52,037 nt of DNA from Paulinella micropora (GCA_009731375.1 BJOX01000014.1:1045616-1097652), one strand, 5' to 3'; positions 1-13,861 are shown, counted from the stretch's first letter. Notes: generated by a model from the letters alone, not told the origin. Numbers and translations: made by a program.

Positions 1-180
1 TCTCACCCGTGAGGGGAGTACGAAGAATTGACGATAAGCTCTAATGACACCCCCGCAAGGGCAGTTCCAACACTTCCAGACGGACCGGTATGTTCAATGA
101 AAATACTGGTCCAGACGGAGCGGTATGTTCAATGAAAATACTGGTGGCACCGACGGGAATCGAACTGGCGACAGGGCCAA
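1..180 (-). mobile_element. SINE family A, copy 1 (truncated)
   Basis: Shares its sequence with the full copies at 37034-37301 and 42987-43252. On the minus strand it holds the B-box region of the tRNA-like head (complement of gggaatcgaact), two tandem copies of a roughly 35-bp unit (accggtatgttcaatgaaaa and following bases), and the body. The A-box end is replaced by AAT repeats after base 179, and the 3' end runs off the left edge. Confidence 0.85.
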
Positions 181-290
181 TAATAATAATAATAATAGTA
201 ATAATATATGTATATATATATGAAGTTTATATATATATATATATTATACATATATATATATATATATAAAGTTGCGGCAGTTTGCGGCAG
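181..290. repeat. AAT and TA/TATATA microsatellite
   Basis: Short AAT array followed by alternating TA/ATAT sequence. No gene is visible here. Confidence 0.9.
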
Positions 291-326
291 TCTGAACGCG
301 GCATCTGACAAACTGGGGAATGGTCA

Positions 327-616
327 GTCATATATTACTGGGTACATTCAGTGTCAAACTCAGCCATAAAATTTGAGTTAAGGGTCAGATTTCAGATTAG
401 CGATCAGATTTTAGATTAGCGGCCAGAATTCAAATTAGTTTAATTTAACGGTAACATTTCGCAAAAATAATACAAATTTTGCGGACGTATATAGCAGTTA
501 AGTTGAACTAATTTGAATTCTGACCCGAAATCTGACCGCTAATCTGAAATCTGGCCCTTAACTAAAATTCGATGGCTGAGTTTGACATGTGAATGTACCC
601 AGTAATAATCAATGAC
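327..616. mobile_element. Fold-back (MITE-like) element 1 with long inverted arms
   Basis: The left arm, starting gtca-tatattactgggtaca at 327, is matched by the reverse complement of the right arm ending at 616. Each arm is about 115 bp with a few mismatches. The middle (446-502) is itself partly palindromic and reads taacggtaacatttcgc ... ttttgcggacg ... gtta. There is no ORF, so this would be a non-autonomous element. The same core sits in a second element at 26556-26833 that has different ends. Confidence 0.75.
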
Positions 617-754
617 TAAGTTGAAATCGACTCAAGATATTATTACAATAATAATTGTCGCCGCGGCCGCTATTATACAGTTATAATTAATACTAGAATC
701 TGATTGATTAAATGTGACTGTCAGTTCCGACTCAATCAGCTGACCACGTCGTCC

Positions 755-4010
<3,256 letters not shown>

Positions 4011-4660
4011 TTTCTCATTTTTGTCGTTGCTAATTCAGAATGCACATGAAATTTACTCTTGTGAAGGGAGTGCCAACCATTGTCCACACTTTACAGGTCA
4101 CTCCTACCCAGAAATCTTGTCAATGGCTGGCCGGCTCCCTCAATTTACCCAGAAAGTTACTCAATGATATTTTTAATCACAATTGTGCCAAAAAAGTCGA
4201 CAAATTTGATCATCGGAGACGAAACATTGAAACTCAAAGAACTCAGTACATCAAATAATGCCAGAATATTATATAATATTGAACTTCAATGTGGCAAAAT
4301 GATCTTATATGAAATTTAGTGATCACGGAAGTAGATGATAACATAGAACTCAACAAGAATTTTATCAAATTCTCGCATCTTCTAGGTTGTTGCAGCCCCT
4401 CCTATTGATTATAAATACAAAGAAACAAAAACAAACAAATAGCTTTCTACAGCACAGCAAGAGAATATATACATACATCATTAAATTAACATTTTTCGAC
4501 TTCCTCTTTAGAAGCGACTCAGGCTCAACCTCCTACCACAGAAACAAGTATGGTAGATAAAATTTATTTGAAATGAGGAGTGCTTTCGCACAATTTTTTG
4601 AATTAAATTACACACTAGTTTATACTCCTATGTGTCAAAGGAGGTAGTAGTGAAAACTAC
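4011..4660. other. AT-rich stretch without recognisable gene
   Basis: Short ORFs at 4040-4258 and 4080-4319 overlap in different frames and resemble nothing I recognise. No repeat structure was seen. Confidence 0.5.
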
Positions 4661-4664
4661 TATT

Positions 4665-5039
4665 TCAATAAATTCTCTTTCTTTTGTATCGCTCATATTC
4701 TTCAATTACATTATATGTTGTTTTTCCTCCTTCAATTATCTTTCTTGCTCTAATCTCATCATCAACCCCGATTAGTTGATTTTCAGCACTTAGCAAATTC
4801 TCAAATAATAGTAATTGTTTTTTCTTCTTCAGTTCTGTTCTATTTTCTTCTCTCTTTACCAAATCTAATTTTTCTTTTCGTTCTGCTTCTTTTTTCTGAT
4901 TTAGCAATTCTTCAATAGTGAAAATTTTATTTTGTTCTGTTTTTTCTTGTTTCTCCAATTCCAATAATTCTTGTAGTTTTTGCTCCTTTCTACTCTGTAT
5001 AATGTCAAGTTTTACTTCGCTATTAGTCTTATATTTCAT
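4665..5039 (-). CDS. Hypothetical 124-aa coiled-coil protein, AT-rich
   Basis: Open frame from ATG to a TGA stop. The first 80 residues are almost entirely Lys/Glu/Leu/Gln with heptad-like spacing (for example RKEQKLQELLELEKQEKTEQ), so a coiled coil is predicted. The C-terminus, about 35 residues, is of mixed composition (DEIRARKIIEGGKTTYNVIE). Codon use is much more AT-rich than in the Ty3 pol or the host exons nearby, which suggests a different origin (mobile element or transferred DNA). I do not recognise a family. It could also be a chance open frame in AT-rich DNA, but its even amino-acid use argues mildly for real coding. Confidence 0.4.
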   Translation of the reverse strand: MKYKTNSEVKLDIIQSRKEQKLQELLELEKQEKTEQNKIFTIEELLNQKKEAERKEKLDLVKREENRTELKKKKQLLLFENLLSAENQLIGVDDEIRARKIIEGGKTTYNVIEEYERYKRKRIY

Positions 5040-5724
5040 TATCTGTGTGTATGTCTTATCTCTTAATTTCTATAACCACTTATTAGTGGTTTCTCTTTCA
5101 ACATACTGTACATCACTACCATCGTCATCACTCATTATTGTTCGCACCTTGTCTGATTAAGACTACTCTGAAAAGCAAAAAGTTATCTAATTCCAGAATT
5201 TAGAATGAGTGTAATTGACCTGAGCCTCTAGGTGGTTGGTGTTAAAAAATTCGTTTTTCCTTTTTATTAGCATTTCAAATTGTCAGCAGAAAATCCAGAA
5301 ATTCAATCAAGTGTTTTTGTCTGTTTCTTTTTTTCATTCTGATACTTTTTCAGAATTTCCAAAGAGTCTAAGTCAAGAAGACCAAACCCTCGCGTTTTTT
5401 GTGTGTGTAGATATTAGCCGACCCATCCGCATGTGAGGAAGGAGAGGAGGTAGCTCAAGACCACCCAGAAGACCCCCAAGTAAAGGTAAATTTGTTGCTT
5501 GAATACTTTCTATATAATTTTTTTGCAGGAGTTGTCTGATGCTCTTGAAGTTTTATGGGTGGGTCGCATCAGGGCTGATAATATTCCGAAGGAGTTGGGT
5601 GAGAATAGGGCGATTGTAGTCGCTCGAGTGCCAACTGCAGCCGATAGAGTGACAACTGCAGTATTGGGCTCACATTGAAAGAAAAAATAGTGTTGCGAAA
5701 TTTTTTCTAGAGAGAAATGAAAGA
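5040..5724. other. AT-rich spacer, no gene recognised
   Basis: Pyrimidine-rich stretches and short frames only. The 66-aa frame at 5236-5436 has no recognisable features. Confidence 0.4.
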
Positions 5725-5921
5725 ATGATACAAGTGAAGTTGAATTGCTACAAGTCACCCATGCGAAAAGACCAATTACCCGAGCGGTTCATTGTTGAAT
5801 TTGTTGATGGGTCTTTTAAGTTATTCAGAACTTGGGATAATATTGACAAAATCGCTAATTACTACGACTTAATTATCAAGACTGCTTATCGTGTTGTAGG
5901 CATCACCCCCCTGATAGCAGG
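5725..5921 (+). CDS. Possible coding exon, unknown protein
   Basis: A plus-strand frame beginning ATG ATA CAA encodes about 65 residues of ordinary protein-like composition (ERFIVEFVDGSFKLFRTWDN, then DKIANYYDLIIKTAYRVVGI). It reaches a possible donor (GCAG|GTAAAAAG) at 5921/5922; beyond that point the frame becomes hydrophobic and repetitive. It may be an exon of the host gene that ends at 13861, or a fragment of a mobile element. I cannot assign a function. Confidence 0.3.
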
Positions 5922-5929
5922 TAAAAAGT

Positions 5930-6917
5930 ACCTTTTCCTGGTGACAGGTGCACCAGCTTGTTTTTCAGTATTATTTGTCCGGATTGGACCTGATGCTATT
6001 TTTTTCCTGGTCTGTTGCCGTTTTCCTTTTTTGCTTCACTGAGCTAATACAACGAGACATCATTCTCATTCTTGAGGACTGTGTTTGGTTGTATTACCGA
6101 CTTTTTACGAGCTATCGTTGGGGGCATTACATTTGGAGTCCACATCACTAGGGTGATTTCTTTCTGCTTTGCCACACAGGCAACAGAGTGAATTTTCACT
6201 GACCTGTCTCACACGGGGACGTCAGACGAAAACAAATACTCCAACACAGCTCCCTCATAACTCTTTCACAAAACAAATAATTTGATTGGTCTCAAGCAGG
6301 TGTCTCGTACCCTCTAGCCCAATCAGTATCTGTGTGCTCACAAGGAGACATCAGATACAAACTCTCTGTCGTTCTTGCTGTTCTCACACAGAGACCAAGA
6401 AGAAGGAGGTGGACAGAAGAGTGAAGGAACACACACAAAACACAAACAAGCATAGGGACAGGAGCACAACACTCTACCCTTCTAGTTTGTGCATTTATCT
6501 GCATTATCTCACACATACGTCAGAGTATTTTTGCAAATCTCTGATCGTTTTCTAAAGGTAGGTCTGAGAACCTATCCGACCGACTGTCGACTTCTCAAGG
6601 AGAGCTTTTCTAGCTTCTCTATTACTATCTGTGTGTAGGTCCAAGTGCCTCATACTAGATACAATATAGAAAAGAAGGAGGAGAAAGTAATCTGAGTAAG
6701 GAGAACAAGAAATCGGAGAAAGTCTCAAAGACTATTTTTCTCAAACAAAAACAAACATACAAACAGTGTTTCATAGAGGACAGGGAATCTTATCCTACCC
6801 TCTCTATTAGTTTCTCTCTTCACTAGTCAATCGACTGAAGGAGGAACAGAACACAAACGAACAAAAACCAAACATAGGAGCTGACACTGTCCTCCTGTTG
6901 ATCACTACTACGACATC
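5930..6917 (+). other. Region 5' of gag: presumed LTR and leader of the Ty3-type element
   Basis: No long ORF. By position this should contain the 5' LTR and untranslated leader. No second LTR survives downstream because the element is truncated, so LTR borders cannot be set by self-comparison. I saw no convincing tRNA primer-binding site. Confidence 0.35.
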
Positions 6918-9614
6918 ATGTCGACAGAGACCGCCGAAGTGAGTGAATTCTCGGAGGCAGATCAAAGAAGAGAAGAAGAAGAAGCAGGAGGAGGAGGAGG
7001 AAGAGGATTGAATGAAGGAGGAGGAGGAGGATTGAATGAAGGAGGAGGAGGAGATGAAGGAGTAGGAGGAGGAGTAGAAGAGGGCTGGGATGATGAAGGA
7101 AGATATGGAGGAGACGAAGATGAAGGAGGATTTGAACAAGAAGAGACGGGAGGAGGAGGAGCATATGGTAATCCCTTACCACCTGCCTACACGGGAGGAG
7201 GAGGACGAAAAATGATCGACTTGATTCATAGTGATGGAGAGGAGATCACAGTGGAGGAACAACAGTGGGTGCAAGACCACTATGACCTCACTAAAAAAGA
7301 GTTTGATAACAAGATGGGGGTAGAGAAGGATACCTATGTGTGGATCCCTCAGGATCAAAGAAGAGAGAAAAGTCGTGCTAAAAAGGATGTCTATATCCTA
7401 TTATCAAACACAGCACAGCTCCTCGGCAAACTGGTCTCTGATCCAGAAGAGAGAAAGAAGATACAGCATATCAAGTTTGGGGACACACACACCCACCTTG
7501 AATTACTCGATGCTATCTTTGGGGTGTACACTCAAACCCTGATTTGGGAACGTACATACGGCCCACGATGTGAGGGTTACCTCCAGTACACAAACCCAAG
7601 AGCAACGGCCAGATTCCTCGCGACTGGTCAGGAGGCAGTCGATGTAACAAAAATGAAGACCAATCTGGGTTCGAAAAACTCGAGTGGCATATTTCATTTT
7701 TTTACAATGGAAATAAAGGCCTTGGAGGAGGGGAAGGCAGAGATGGAAAAAAGCATTAAGGCAGCAGGAGAAACTCATCCTGTGATTGATGAGTTAGAGA
7801 AGACCGACAGAGTTCTGACCAAGATCAGACTGTTGATGGGTGCGTTACTGCATAAGGAGGCATGGAAGAGATGGATTCCTACCAAGGACCACTCTGTCCT
7901 TAAATCATTTAGTAACGCACCACCGGTCGCCAATAAAGCAGGTGTTGACCAATATGTGGAGAAATATAATTTTCTCATATCTGCTTCTGAATTGGTGGCA
8001 TTTATCACTCATGCTCAAAAGCTGGTGATATCTGAGAAGAAGAAGGCGAAAGAGAATGAGGAGTTCGAGAAGACGATGAGACTGGAGAGAATGAAAGCAA
8101 AAGTGAGTGGTGCAAAGGCACACCCTCCGACATATTTGACCCCACCAGCTCCTGCCCCACCAGCCCCTGCACCCTCGGGCTCAACTACGGTGGTGGTCAC
8201 AAACACGGAGAAGAAGGACAGACAGAACATCATAAATGCCTTCAAGGGGAAGAAAGGAGGAGTGGCAAGTCTCATGCTATATGCCAAGACGAGCTCAGAC
8301 AAAGACTCTGATGCTTCGCTTTTGAGCAAGCTCAAAGAGATCAATGCCTGCATGAAGGCTTTTCCTTGCGACGAAACGCAGGAATACGAGGCCCTTGTTA
8401 CTGTTTTTGACCAATCTCTAGTCTCGGAGGGATTTGATCTGACACAGTACAAGTTTTTGAGAAAGAAGGAGGAGATTAAGAGAAACAATGCAACAGGCCT
8501 AGACGCTCAGTGTGAACTGGCGGTGGCCACACTCATTTCATATTTTCAATCTCATGGATACCAGCATCTCTGCACTGGTACTCTCATAGGATTTGAAATC
8601 TTTGAGACAGTGGCGATGAGTTTGAGGAGTGCTGTTGGCTTGGCGGCGACCCTTACGGAGGTAGTTTCCTCCTATGGGCTATTCTATGGCCGCAAGTCGA
8701 TCATCCTCTATTTCTTTTCGGCGTTACACACAGTTAACCCGAGTAAGCTTACTCAGCTCATACAACAATGCTCGACGTTTAGCTCAGTGAAGTCCAAGAA
8801 CTTCCTCGAGACACACGTGTTCGAAAATACGGTTCAAAGCGTTGCTCCGTCAGCACTGTTTCAAGAAGTGATGAGTGCATGCTCAAACATGGACTCGCTC
8901 ACGGAGGCACATACGGCACAGGCAGGCGGTGTACCTGTTGGCGCACAAGCCACGTACACAAACAGAGTTGCCGGTTGGAAGAGACAGAGAGAGCCAGACC
9001 TGAAGACCGCATGTTGGAGGTGGTTCGCGGGCTTGCAGTGTAAGGCACAGATGGAGAACAGAGACTGCTCTTTCAATCATGATAGGCAGAACCCAACAGC
9101 AAGGGCAAATTTTCTGAGCAGGACGGAAGGCAAGGAACCGGGCCTTTTCAATATGCTTCAGATTGCCGCTGTGAACGAAGGTTGGTATGCCAATATGTGT
9201 GATGATGAGGAGTTACGAGAGGCAATCATTACCTACATGAAGAGGATGAAGGAGAAGAAGGAGGAAAGGGAGAGACAAAAGAACTTAAAGGCCTCTCAAA
9301 GAGGACGAGAAGGAGGAGCAGGAGCAGGAGGAGGAGGAGGAGGAGGAGGAGGAGGACGAGGACGAGGAACATGGAGAGGAGCCTCGAGGTGGCAGGGAAC
9401 CCCTCAGAGAGGAAGAGGAGGAGGTCGGGGATATACCCCTTATGGAGGGAGAGCTGTTCGAGCTCCAGCCCCCCCACCCAGAGGAGGAGGAGGCTCGTGG
9501 GCAAGCTCCAACCCAAATTTCGGTCGAGCTCAGGCCTACAACACTGCCTCGGAGACCGATACGTCATCCTACCCGGACACTACTCAAGGTAATCGTTTCG
9601 AGGTGGTGGAATGA
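6918..9614 (+). CDS. gag: Gag-like protein of a Ty3-type LTR retrotransposon
   Basis: 898 residues from ATG at 6918 to TGA at 9612-9614. The N-terminus (about residues 10-90) is an acidic Glu/Gly-rich tract encoded by GGA/GAA repeats. The middle part (about 100-690) is mostly predicted helix and would be the capsid region. Instead of the usual CCHC knuckle there is one CCCH-type cluster near residue 699 (CWRWFAGLQC ... CSFNHD). The C-terminus (about 800-850) is an Arg-Gly-rich, RGG-box-like tail. Both would suit RNA packaging. The TGA is in the same frame as the following pol, so Gag-Pol is probably made by readthrough. The frame is intact, which suggests a fairly recent insertion. The gag role is inferred from position and the zinc cluster; sequence similarity to known gags is not obvious to me. 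Confidence 0.8.
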   Translation: MSTETAEVSEFSEADQRREEEEAGGGGGRGLNEGGGGGLNEGGGGDEGVGGGVEEGWDDEGRYGGDEDEGGFEQEETGGGGAYGNPLPPAYTGGGGRKMIDLIHSDGEEITVEEQQWVQDHYDLTKKEFDNKMGVEKDTYVWIPQDQRREKSRAKKDVYILLSNTAQLLGKLVSDPEERKKIQHIKFGDTHTHLELLDAIFGVYTQTLIWERTYGPRCEGYLQYTNPRATARFLATGQEAVDVTKMKTNLGSKNSSGIFHFFTMEIKALEEGKAEMEKSIKAAGETHPVIDELEKTDRVLTKIRLLMGALLHKEAWKRWIPTKDHSVLKSFSNAPPVANKAGVDQYVEKYNFLISASELVAFITHAQKLVISEKKKAKENEEFEKTMRLERMKAKVSGAKAHPPTYLTPPAPAPPAPAPSGSTTVVVTNTEKKDRQNIINAFKGKKGGVASLMLYAKTSSDKDSDASLLSKLKEINACMKAFPCDETQEYEALVTVFDQSLVSEGFDLTQYKFLRKKEEIKRNNATGLDAQCELAVATLISYFQSHGYQHLCTGTLIGFEIFETVAMSLRSAVGLAATLTEVVSSYGLFYGRKSIILYFFSALHTVNPSKLTQLIQQCSTFSSVKSKNFLETHVFENTVQSVAPSALFQEVMSACSNMDSLTEAHTAQAGGVPVGAQATYTNRVAGWKRQREPDLKTACWRWFAGLQCKAQMENRDCSFNHDRQNPTARANFLSRTEGKEPGLFNMLQIAAVNEGWYANMCDDEELREAIITYMKRMKEKKEERERQKNLKASQRGREGGAGAGGGGGGGGGGRGRGTWRGASRWQGTPQRGRGGGRGYTPYGGRAVRAPAPPPRGGGGSWASSNPNFGRAQAYNTASETDTSSYPDTTQGNRFEVVE

Positions 9615-9620
9615 CTGGAG
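9612..9620 (+). promoter_or_regulatory. In-frame UGA between gag and pol (candidate readthrough site)
   Basis: Gag (frame of 6918) and pol (frame of 9648) are in register: GTG GAA TGA CTG GAG. One stop is the only separation. UGA followed by C is the leakiest stop context in eukaryotes, and UGA-CU starts the best-known readthrough motif. This resembles the suppression strategy of gammaretroviruses rather than the frameshift of many Ty3 elements. Function is inferred. Confidence 0.6.
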
Positions 9621-12600
9621 GGGGAAGAAGAGAGGAAGGAGAAGACTGTGAAGTTTAACCCTAAAGTCACAGTGCTTTCTAATGCTGTTGTGCAGACTGG
9701 GCCAACGCTTCCTCTATGTGAAAACAAAGATGTGGGTACACAGAGACTGCAGCCCCAAGGTAGTCTCATACCCGTTCATACAGCACGGTTACCAATGATA
9801 ACTGATGCAAATAGGAAGGCGAGACTTGCGATGGAGGCGAGGAGGCCAATGGCAGACGTATCGCCTCGGCCAAGCAAACAACCACGAACAGACTCAATGT
9901 CTACGGTCGCGGCGGGTGGCGAGCAAAAAGACAATGTGTGTACTCAAGTACCACAAGACAATGTCGCTCAAATAGTAAACGCACCAGTACCGCAGAATAA
10001 TAAAAATGTTAATGAGGTGAAGCAGGAGGAGAAGAAGGAGGAGTTGAAAAACTTAGAGACAAGACTCCAAAATTTGGAACGTAAAGTTCTTGTTCTCGCA
10101 GCCAATATACACAGGCCCGATGCTCTGTGTTATACGGAACTTTATTGTGAAACATTGAAGACAATATTAAAAGTTGGTAATGATACGATGGCGAATATTA
10201 ATATTGTCGGCCGGAAGTTTTTAAATCGATACCGGGACTGGGTGGACGGAAATATGAAAAATTCGAGTGGCACTCTGAAGGGAGTGAGCAGCCGGACGGA
10301 TATCACGGGAATCATCACACTGACCTTTAAATTGAAATCCGCACGAGTATACCGTATGGACCTCTATGTCGTCCCCGGTTACCACGGGTCAATATTACTA
10401 TCGTATGACCAATTGGCTACGATGGGGGCTGTGATTGATTGCGCCGCACGGCGAGTGATATATGGAGTAAAAAGAGGAGAAGAGAACGATATTGATCCCT
10501 TCAACGCTACTGACTCTTATGAGGCTTATGAGCTGAGTCTAGCGACGGATCACAAAAAGATGGCCATCGCACATGAGGCACTTGAGGTGTACGTTCACCC
10601 CCATGTCGTAAGACCGGATGAACTGTCCTGGACCGACAATTGGGAATCCCAAGTGTGCACTGTCACAGTTCCGACATGCCATTGGGACAAAAAGTCTATT
10701 GATGACTTAATCGAGAAGCGAAAGGAGGAGATTATATCTGTCGAACAAAGAAGCCCGTCGTTGGCGAGATTCGCGGAAGGAGTAGGAACAGATGTCCATA
10801 TTACTAACGGATACTGTTTCCATGCGAAAGTAGGAGAAGAAAAAAGGGAGGCGTTTGTACCAAGGAGAACGGGGCGAATCCCGGATACTCCACCAGAAAC
10901 TATTAAAAGTTTTATTACTGATTTCTGGGGTGACGAGCCCACGTGGCCGCGTTCACTGTCTGAAGTGAAGAAATGCTTACGGACTTTATTCGAAAATAAT
11001 AAGCCGTATACTATTATCCTGCCATATAATGAGAAGGCGATATGGGCGCAGGAAATAAGGGACCGGCTTATTGATCATCCTATACCGGTACCCTCTCGCA
11101 AGCAACAGCTAGTGGTGGCTTGTCGTATGGGAACTCGTGAGCAGAGCAGTGCATACAAGCGGAAGCTCAGAGACCTCGACAAGTTGAAATTGATACCGCA
11201 AGCATTCACATGCTTTGATGGTTTTTACACCCGTAAAGCTCCTTTGCAATACGCGAGACTCATTGACATGCTGGTGGAGCTCGGTAAAGATGATGAGCCG
11301 GACACGGTCACGTATGAAAAGACGGGCCTAGATGATGTCTCGGAAGAGGACTTAGGCTTGGAGGAGGACAGAGAACCCCTCAAGCAACATAAGCAGATGT
11401 CTGATGAAGATTTTCAAGAGGCGGCGCGGAAAATATTGGAAGAAGGAGTAGGCACGGAGAAGGAGAAGGAGCTTTTAAAAGCCAAATTAGAGGCGAACAA
11501 GGAAATTTTTGACCCTCCACATGCAGGTGGTGTCAAGCCTGAAGATTTCACTGCGGTTATTTACAAAATACCGGGTGCGGAGCCGTCACCGGCACCACGA
11601 AGGGCGAATTTGAGTATACATGAGGCGAAGATAGCGGAGGAGCTAGCAAGACAGCTGCTCAATGAGGACTTTATTGAGAGATCAACATCTCCAATAGTCT
11701 CACAACCGAGAATAGTGCCGAAGCCAGGAGGAGAATGGCGCCTGACAGTTAACTATGCTCGTGTTAACAAGGTGCTGGAGGAAGAGAGAAATCCTCTCCC
11801 GACATTAGAAGAAGGAAGGAGAGTACTGCGGAATGCAAAATTCTATTCGGTCATTGACCTTAAGAATGGCTTCTGGCAGATACCACTGGAGGAAAAGTCC
11901 AGATGGCTGACGGCGTTTGTGGTGGGTATGGAAATATACCAATGGAAAGTGCTTCCGATGGGCCTCAAGCAAGCCCCAGGACTTTTCCAGAAGGCGATGC
12001 AGAAGATGTTGAGCAGTCAGTACGATGATTTGTCTGACGGTGGCTTTATGAGAAGGCGGGGACAGAAGGCGGGAGAATATGCATTTTGCTATATCGATGA
12101 CATTATCGTATACTCTAACACAATGGAGGAGCATATCGATCATTTGTCCGATATATTCAGGCGCATCGGAGCTTTTGGCCTGAAGTGCAATCTAAAGAAG
12201 TGTCAACTTGCCAAGACGAGTGTGACATACTTAGGGTACGAGATCTCCCATAATCGAGTCTCGATATCCAAAGAGAAGAGGGAGGAGATTATGAATCGAC
12301 CGATACCGAAGAACCGCACTGAATTGCACTCATTCCTTGCGATGGCGCAATACTATAGCCAGTTTATACCCGATTGGGGTGCAACACGGGCTAAAGTGGA
12401 GAAAATGATAGATTTTGGAGACTTTGAGAAGTGGGACGAAGAGGCTTTGCAAGCGTTTCATGCGCTCAAAGATCTCATTTACAAAGACCCGAAAGACGGA
12501 GGACTGGTGTTAACGATGCCCGACTTTACGAAACAATTCGTAGTCGATACAGACGCATCTAAGTTTGCGATTGGGGCTGTATTACAACAAGAGGATGAGG

Positions 12601-13200
12601 AGAAGAAATTACGCCCAATCATGTTTATTAGTAGGAAGTTGTGTGCGGCGGAGAGAAACTATTGCACAAGGCAAAGAGAGGCGTTGGCGGTAGTGTGGGC
12701 CCTCAAGAGGCTCAGAGAGTATTTGTGGGGAGGACCTCAATTTACTGTCAGAACTGATCATCATAACCTGTTATGGTTGATGAATCATGAACAGACGGGA
12801 CGGCTGGCGCGGTGGCAAGCGTTCTTGTCTTGTTTCGATTTTACAATGGTCCATCTACCGGGAAAGCGAAATGTGGTCGCTGATAGCCTCTCTAGGCTAG
12901 AGTTTAACTCAGAAGTATCGGCGTTGGTGTCCACGGTGGAGATGGAAGACTTGTCCACTGACAAGGTGTATGAGGTCAGCCACATTGAGGCGATGGAGAT
13001 GGCGAGTGGAGTCCGATATGACCGCACAGGTCTACGGTACAGTCCACAAGGCCCGGATCACGGGATATGTTGTGAGCTACATACCCAGGAGGACGCTGAG
13101 TGGTCCTATGAGGTATATGAGAATGCGAAGGCGAACATAAGAGAGGAAGAGGAGACGCAGGATGTTTATGCGGAGCCTCCTAAGAGCGGAGAAGTGACCT
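9615..13200 (+). CDS. pol: Pol polyprotein (protease, reverse transcriptase, RNase H) of the Ty3-type element
   Basis: Open in the gag frame right after the gag TGA, to a TAG at 13198-13200. There is no ATG near the start, which fits expression as Gag-Pol. A retropepsin-like region lies about 170-290 residues in: the expected D-T-G reads D-T-M (GNDTMANINIVGRKF), followed by the flap and the GSILLSYDQLATMGAVIDCA segment. The reverse transcriptase has RIVPKPGGEWRLTVNYARVN, the VIDLKNGFWQIPL motif A, LPMGLKQAPGLFQ, and the catalytic YIDD near residue 815. RNase H follows with its acidic residues (VVDTDAS, REALAVVW, RTDHHN, VVADSLSR). Domain order PR-RT-RH is that of Ty3 elements. The integrase is displaced into another frame and truncated downstream. 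Confidence 0.93.
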
Positions 13201-13450
13201 AGACGATGACCCGGAAAGAATCGGGATACGGCTAGAAGATGGTACTATCCATACAGCCTTGCCTACCGCATGGAGGCAACAACAGGCTCAAGATCCGGAG
13301 TTTAAGGAACTCATACAGTTATATCAGAACCCGGATGAGCTGAAGATGACGAAAGCGATCAAAGATCAGATGAAGGAGATGGGATGGAGAGATGGTCTAC
13401 TGTGGTACAAGGGCCTTCACGGTCGCTATGCGTCACAGCCGAAGCGGAAA
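13201..13450 (+). pseudogene. Truncated, frameshifted integrase N-terminus of the Ty3-type element
   Basis: Directly past the pol TAG, the frame shifted by one base stays open and reads on naturally: DPERIGIRLEDGTIHTALPT, then WRQQQAQDPEFKELIQLYQN and MKEMGWRDGLLWYKGLHGRY. This is the usual stretch between RNase H and the integrase zinc-binding module. Similarity stops near 13445, before the HHCC and DDE parts. A one-base indel near 13190-13200 explains the shift. No 3' LTR follows, so the element is broken off here. Confidence 0.7.
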
Positions 13451-13488
13451 GTGTGCTTATCGATTGAAAAGCTAATATTCAGAGACAG

Positions 13489-13861
13489 CCTTGTACCTTC
13501 TGAGCAGACTGTTGCCATACTACTTTCACTGATTCGTTGCACCCAACTTTTCTTAATTTGTTTATGCACCGACAAAGATGCGGAGGCCAATTATATGAAA
13601 GCATTGAACAAAGCAGGACTTTTCGCGGCTGGCTTGAAGAAGCATCGCGTCTTGTTTTGTACCACCCAGAAAGGAAAAATTGCCATATTTCGCCACCTGG
13701 AGCCTGACTTGTGTCTGGATGATGACGCCCAAGTGATTGCTGCTTTAAGGTCTCACATTCCCAGCACGGCTTGGATCTCCCCCGAGTGCCCTGCTGCACT
13801 CAGATCCACGCAGGCGGCGGCAAGTGTTGTAGCCTATTTTGATGAGAGTGCGAAGGATTGA
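13489..13861 (+). CDS. PEX22: PEX22-like peroxin, terminal exon
   Basis: After a good acceptor (ctaatattcagagacag| at 13488) the frame LVPSEQTVAILLSLIRCTQL leads to KAGLFAAG, HRVLFCTTQKGKIAIFRHLE-PD and a C-terminus VVAYFDESAKD before TGA. The pattern (residues for AG-F, VLFC-T, G, R-LEPD, then an FF/YF near the end) is that of the cytosolic domain of plant-type PEX22, which anchors the E2 enzyme PEX4 to the peroxisome membrane so that the import receptor PEX5 can be ubiquitinated. The membrane anchor would be in upstream exons. The Ty3 element ends about 40 bp before the acceptor, so it probably sits in this gene's last intron. A TAA follows the TGA four codons later in frame. Confidence 0.72.

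Noticed and set aside
6550-6917. Defined 5' LTR, primer-binding site or promoter of the Ty3 element
   Set aside because: There is no second LTR to compare with and no convincing tRNA complement, so borders would be guesses.
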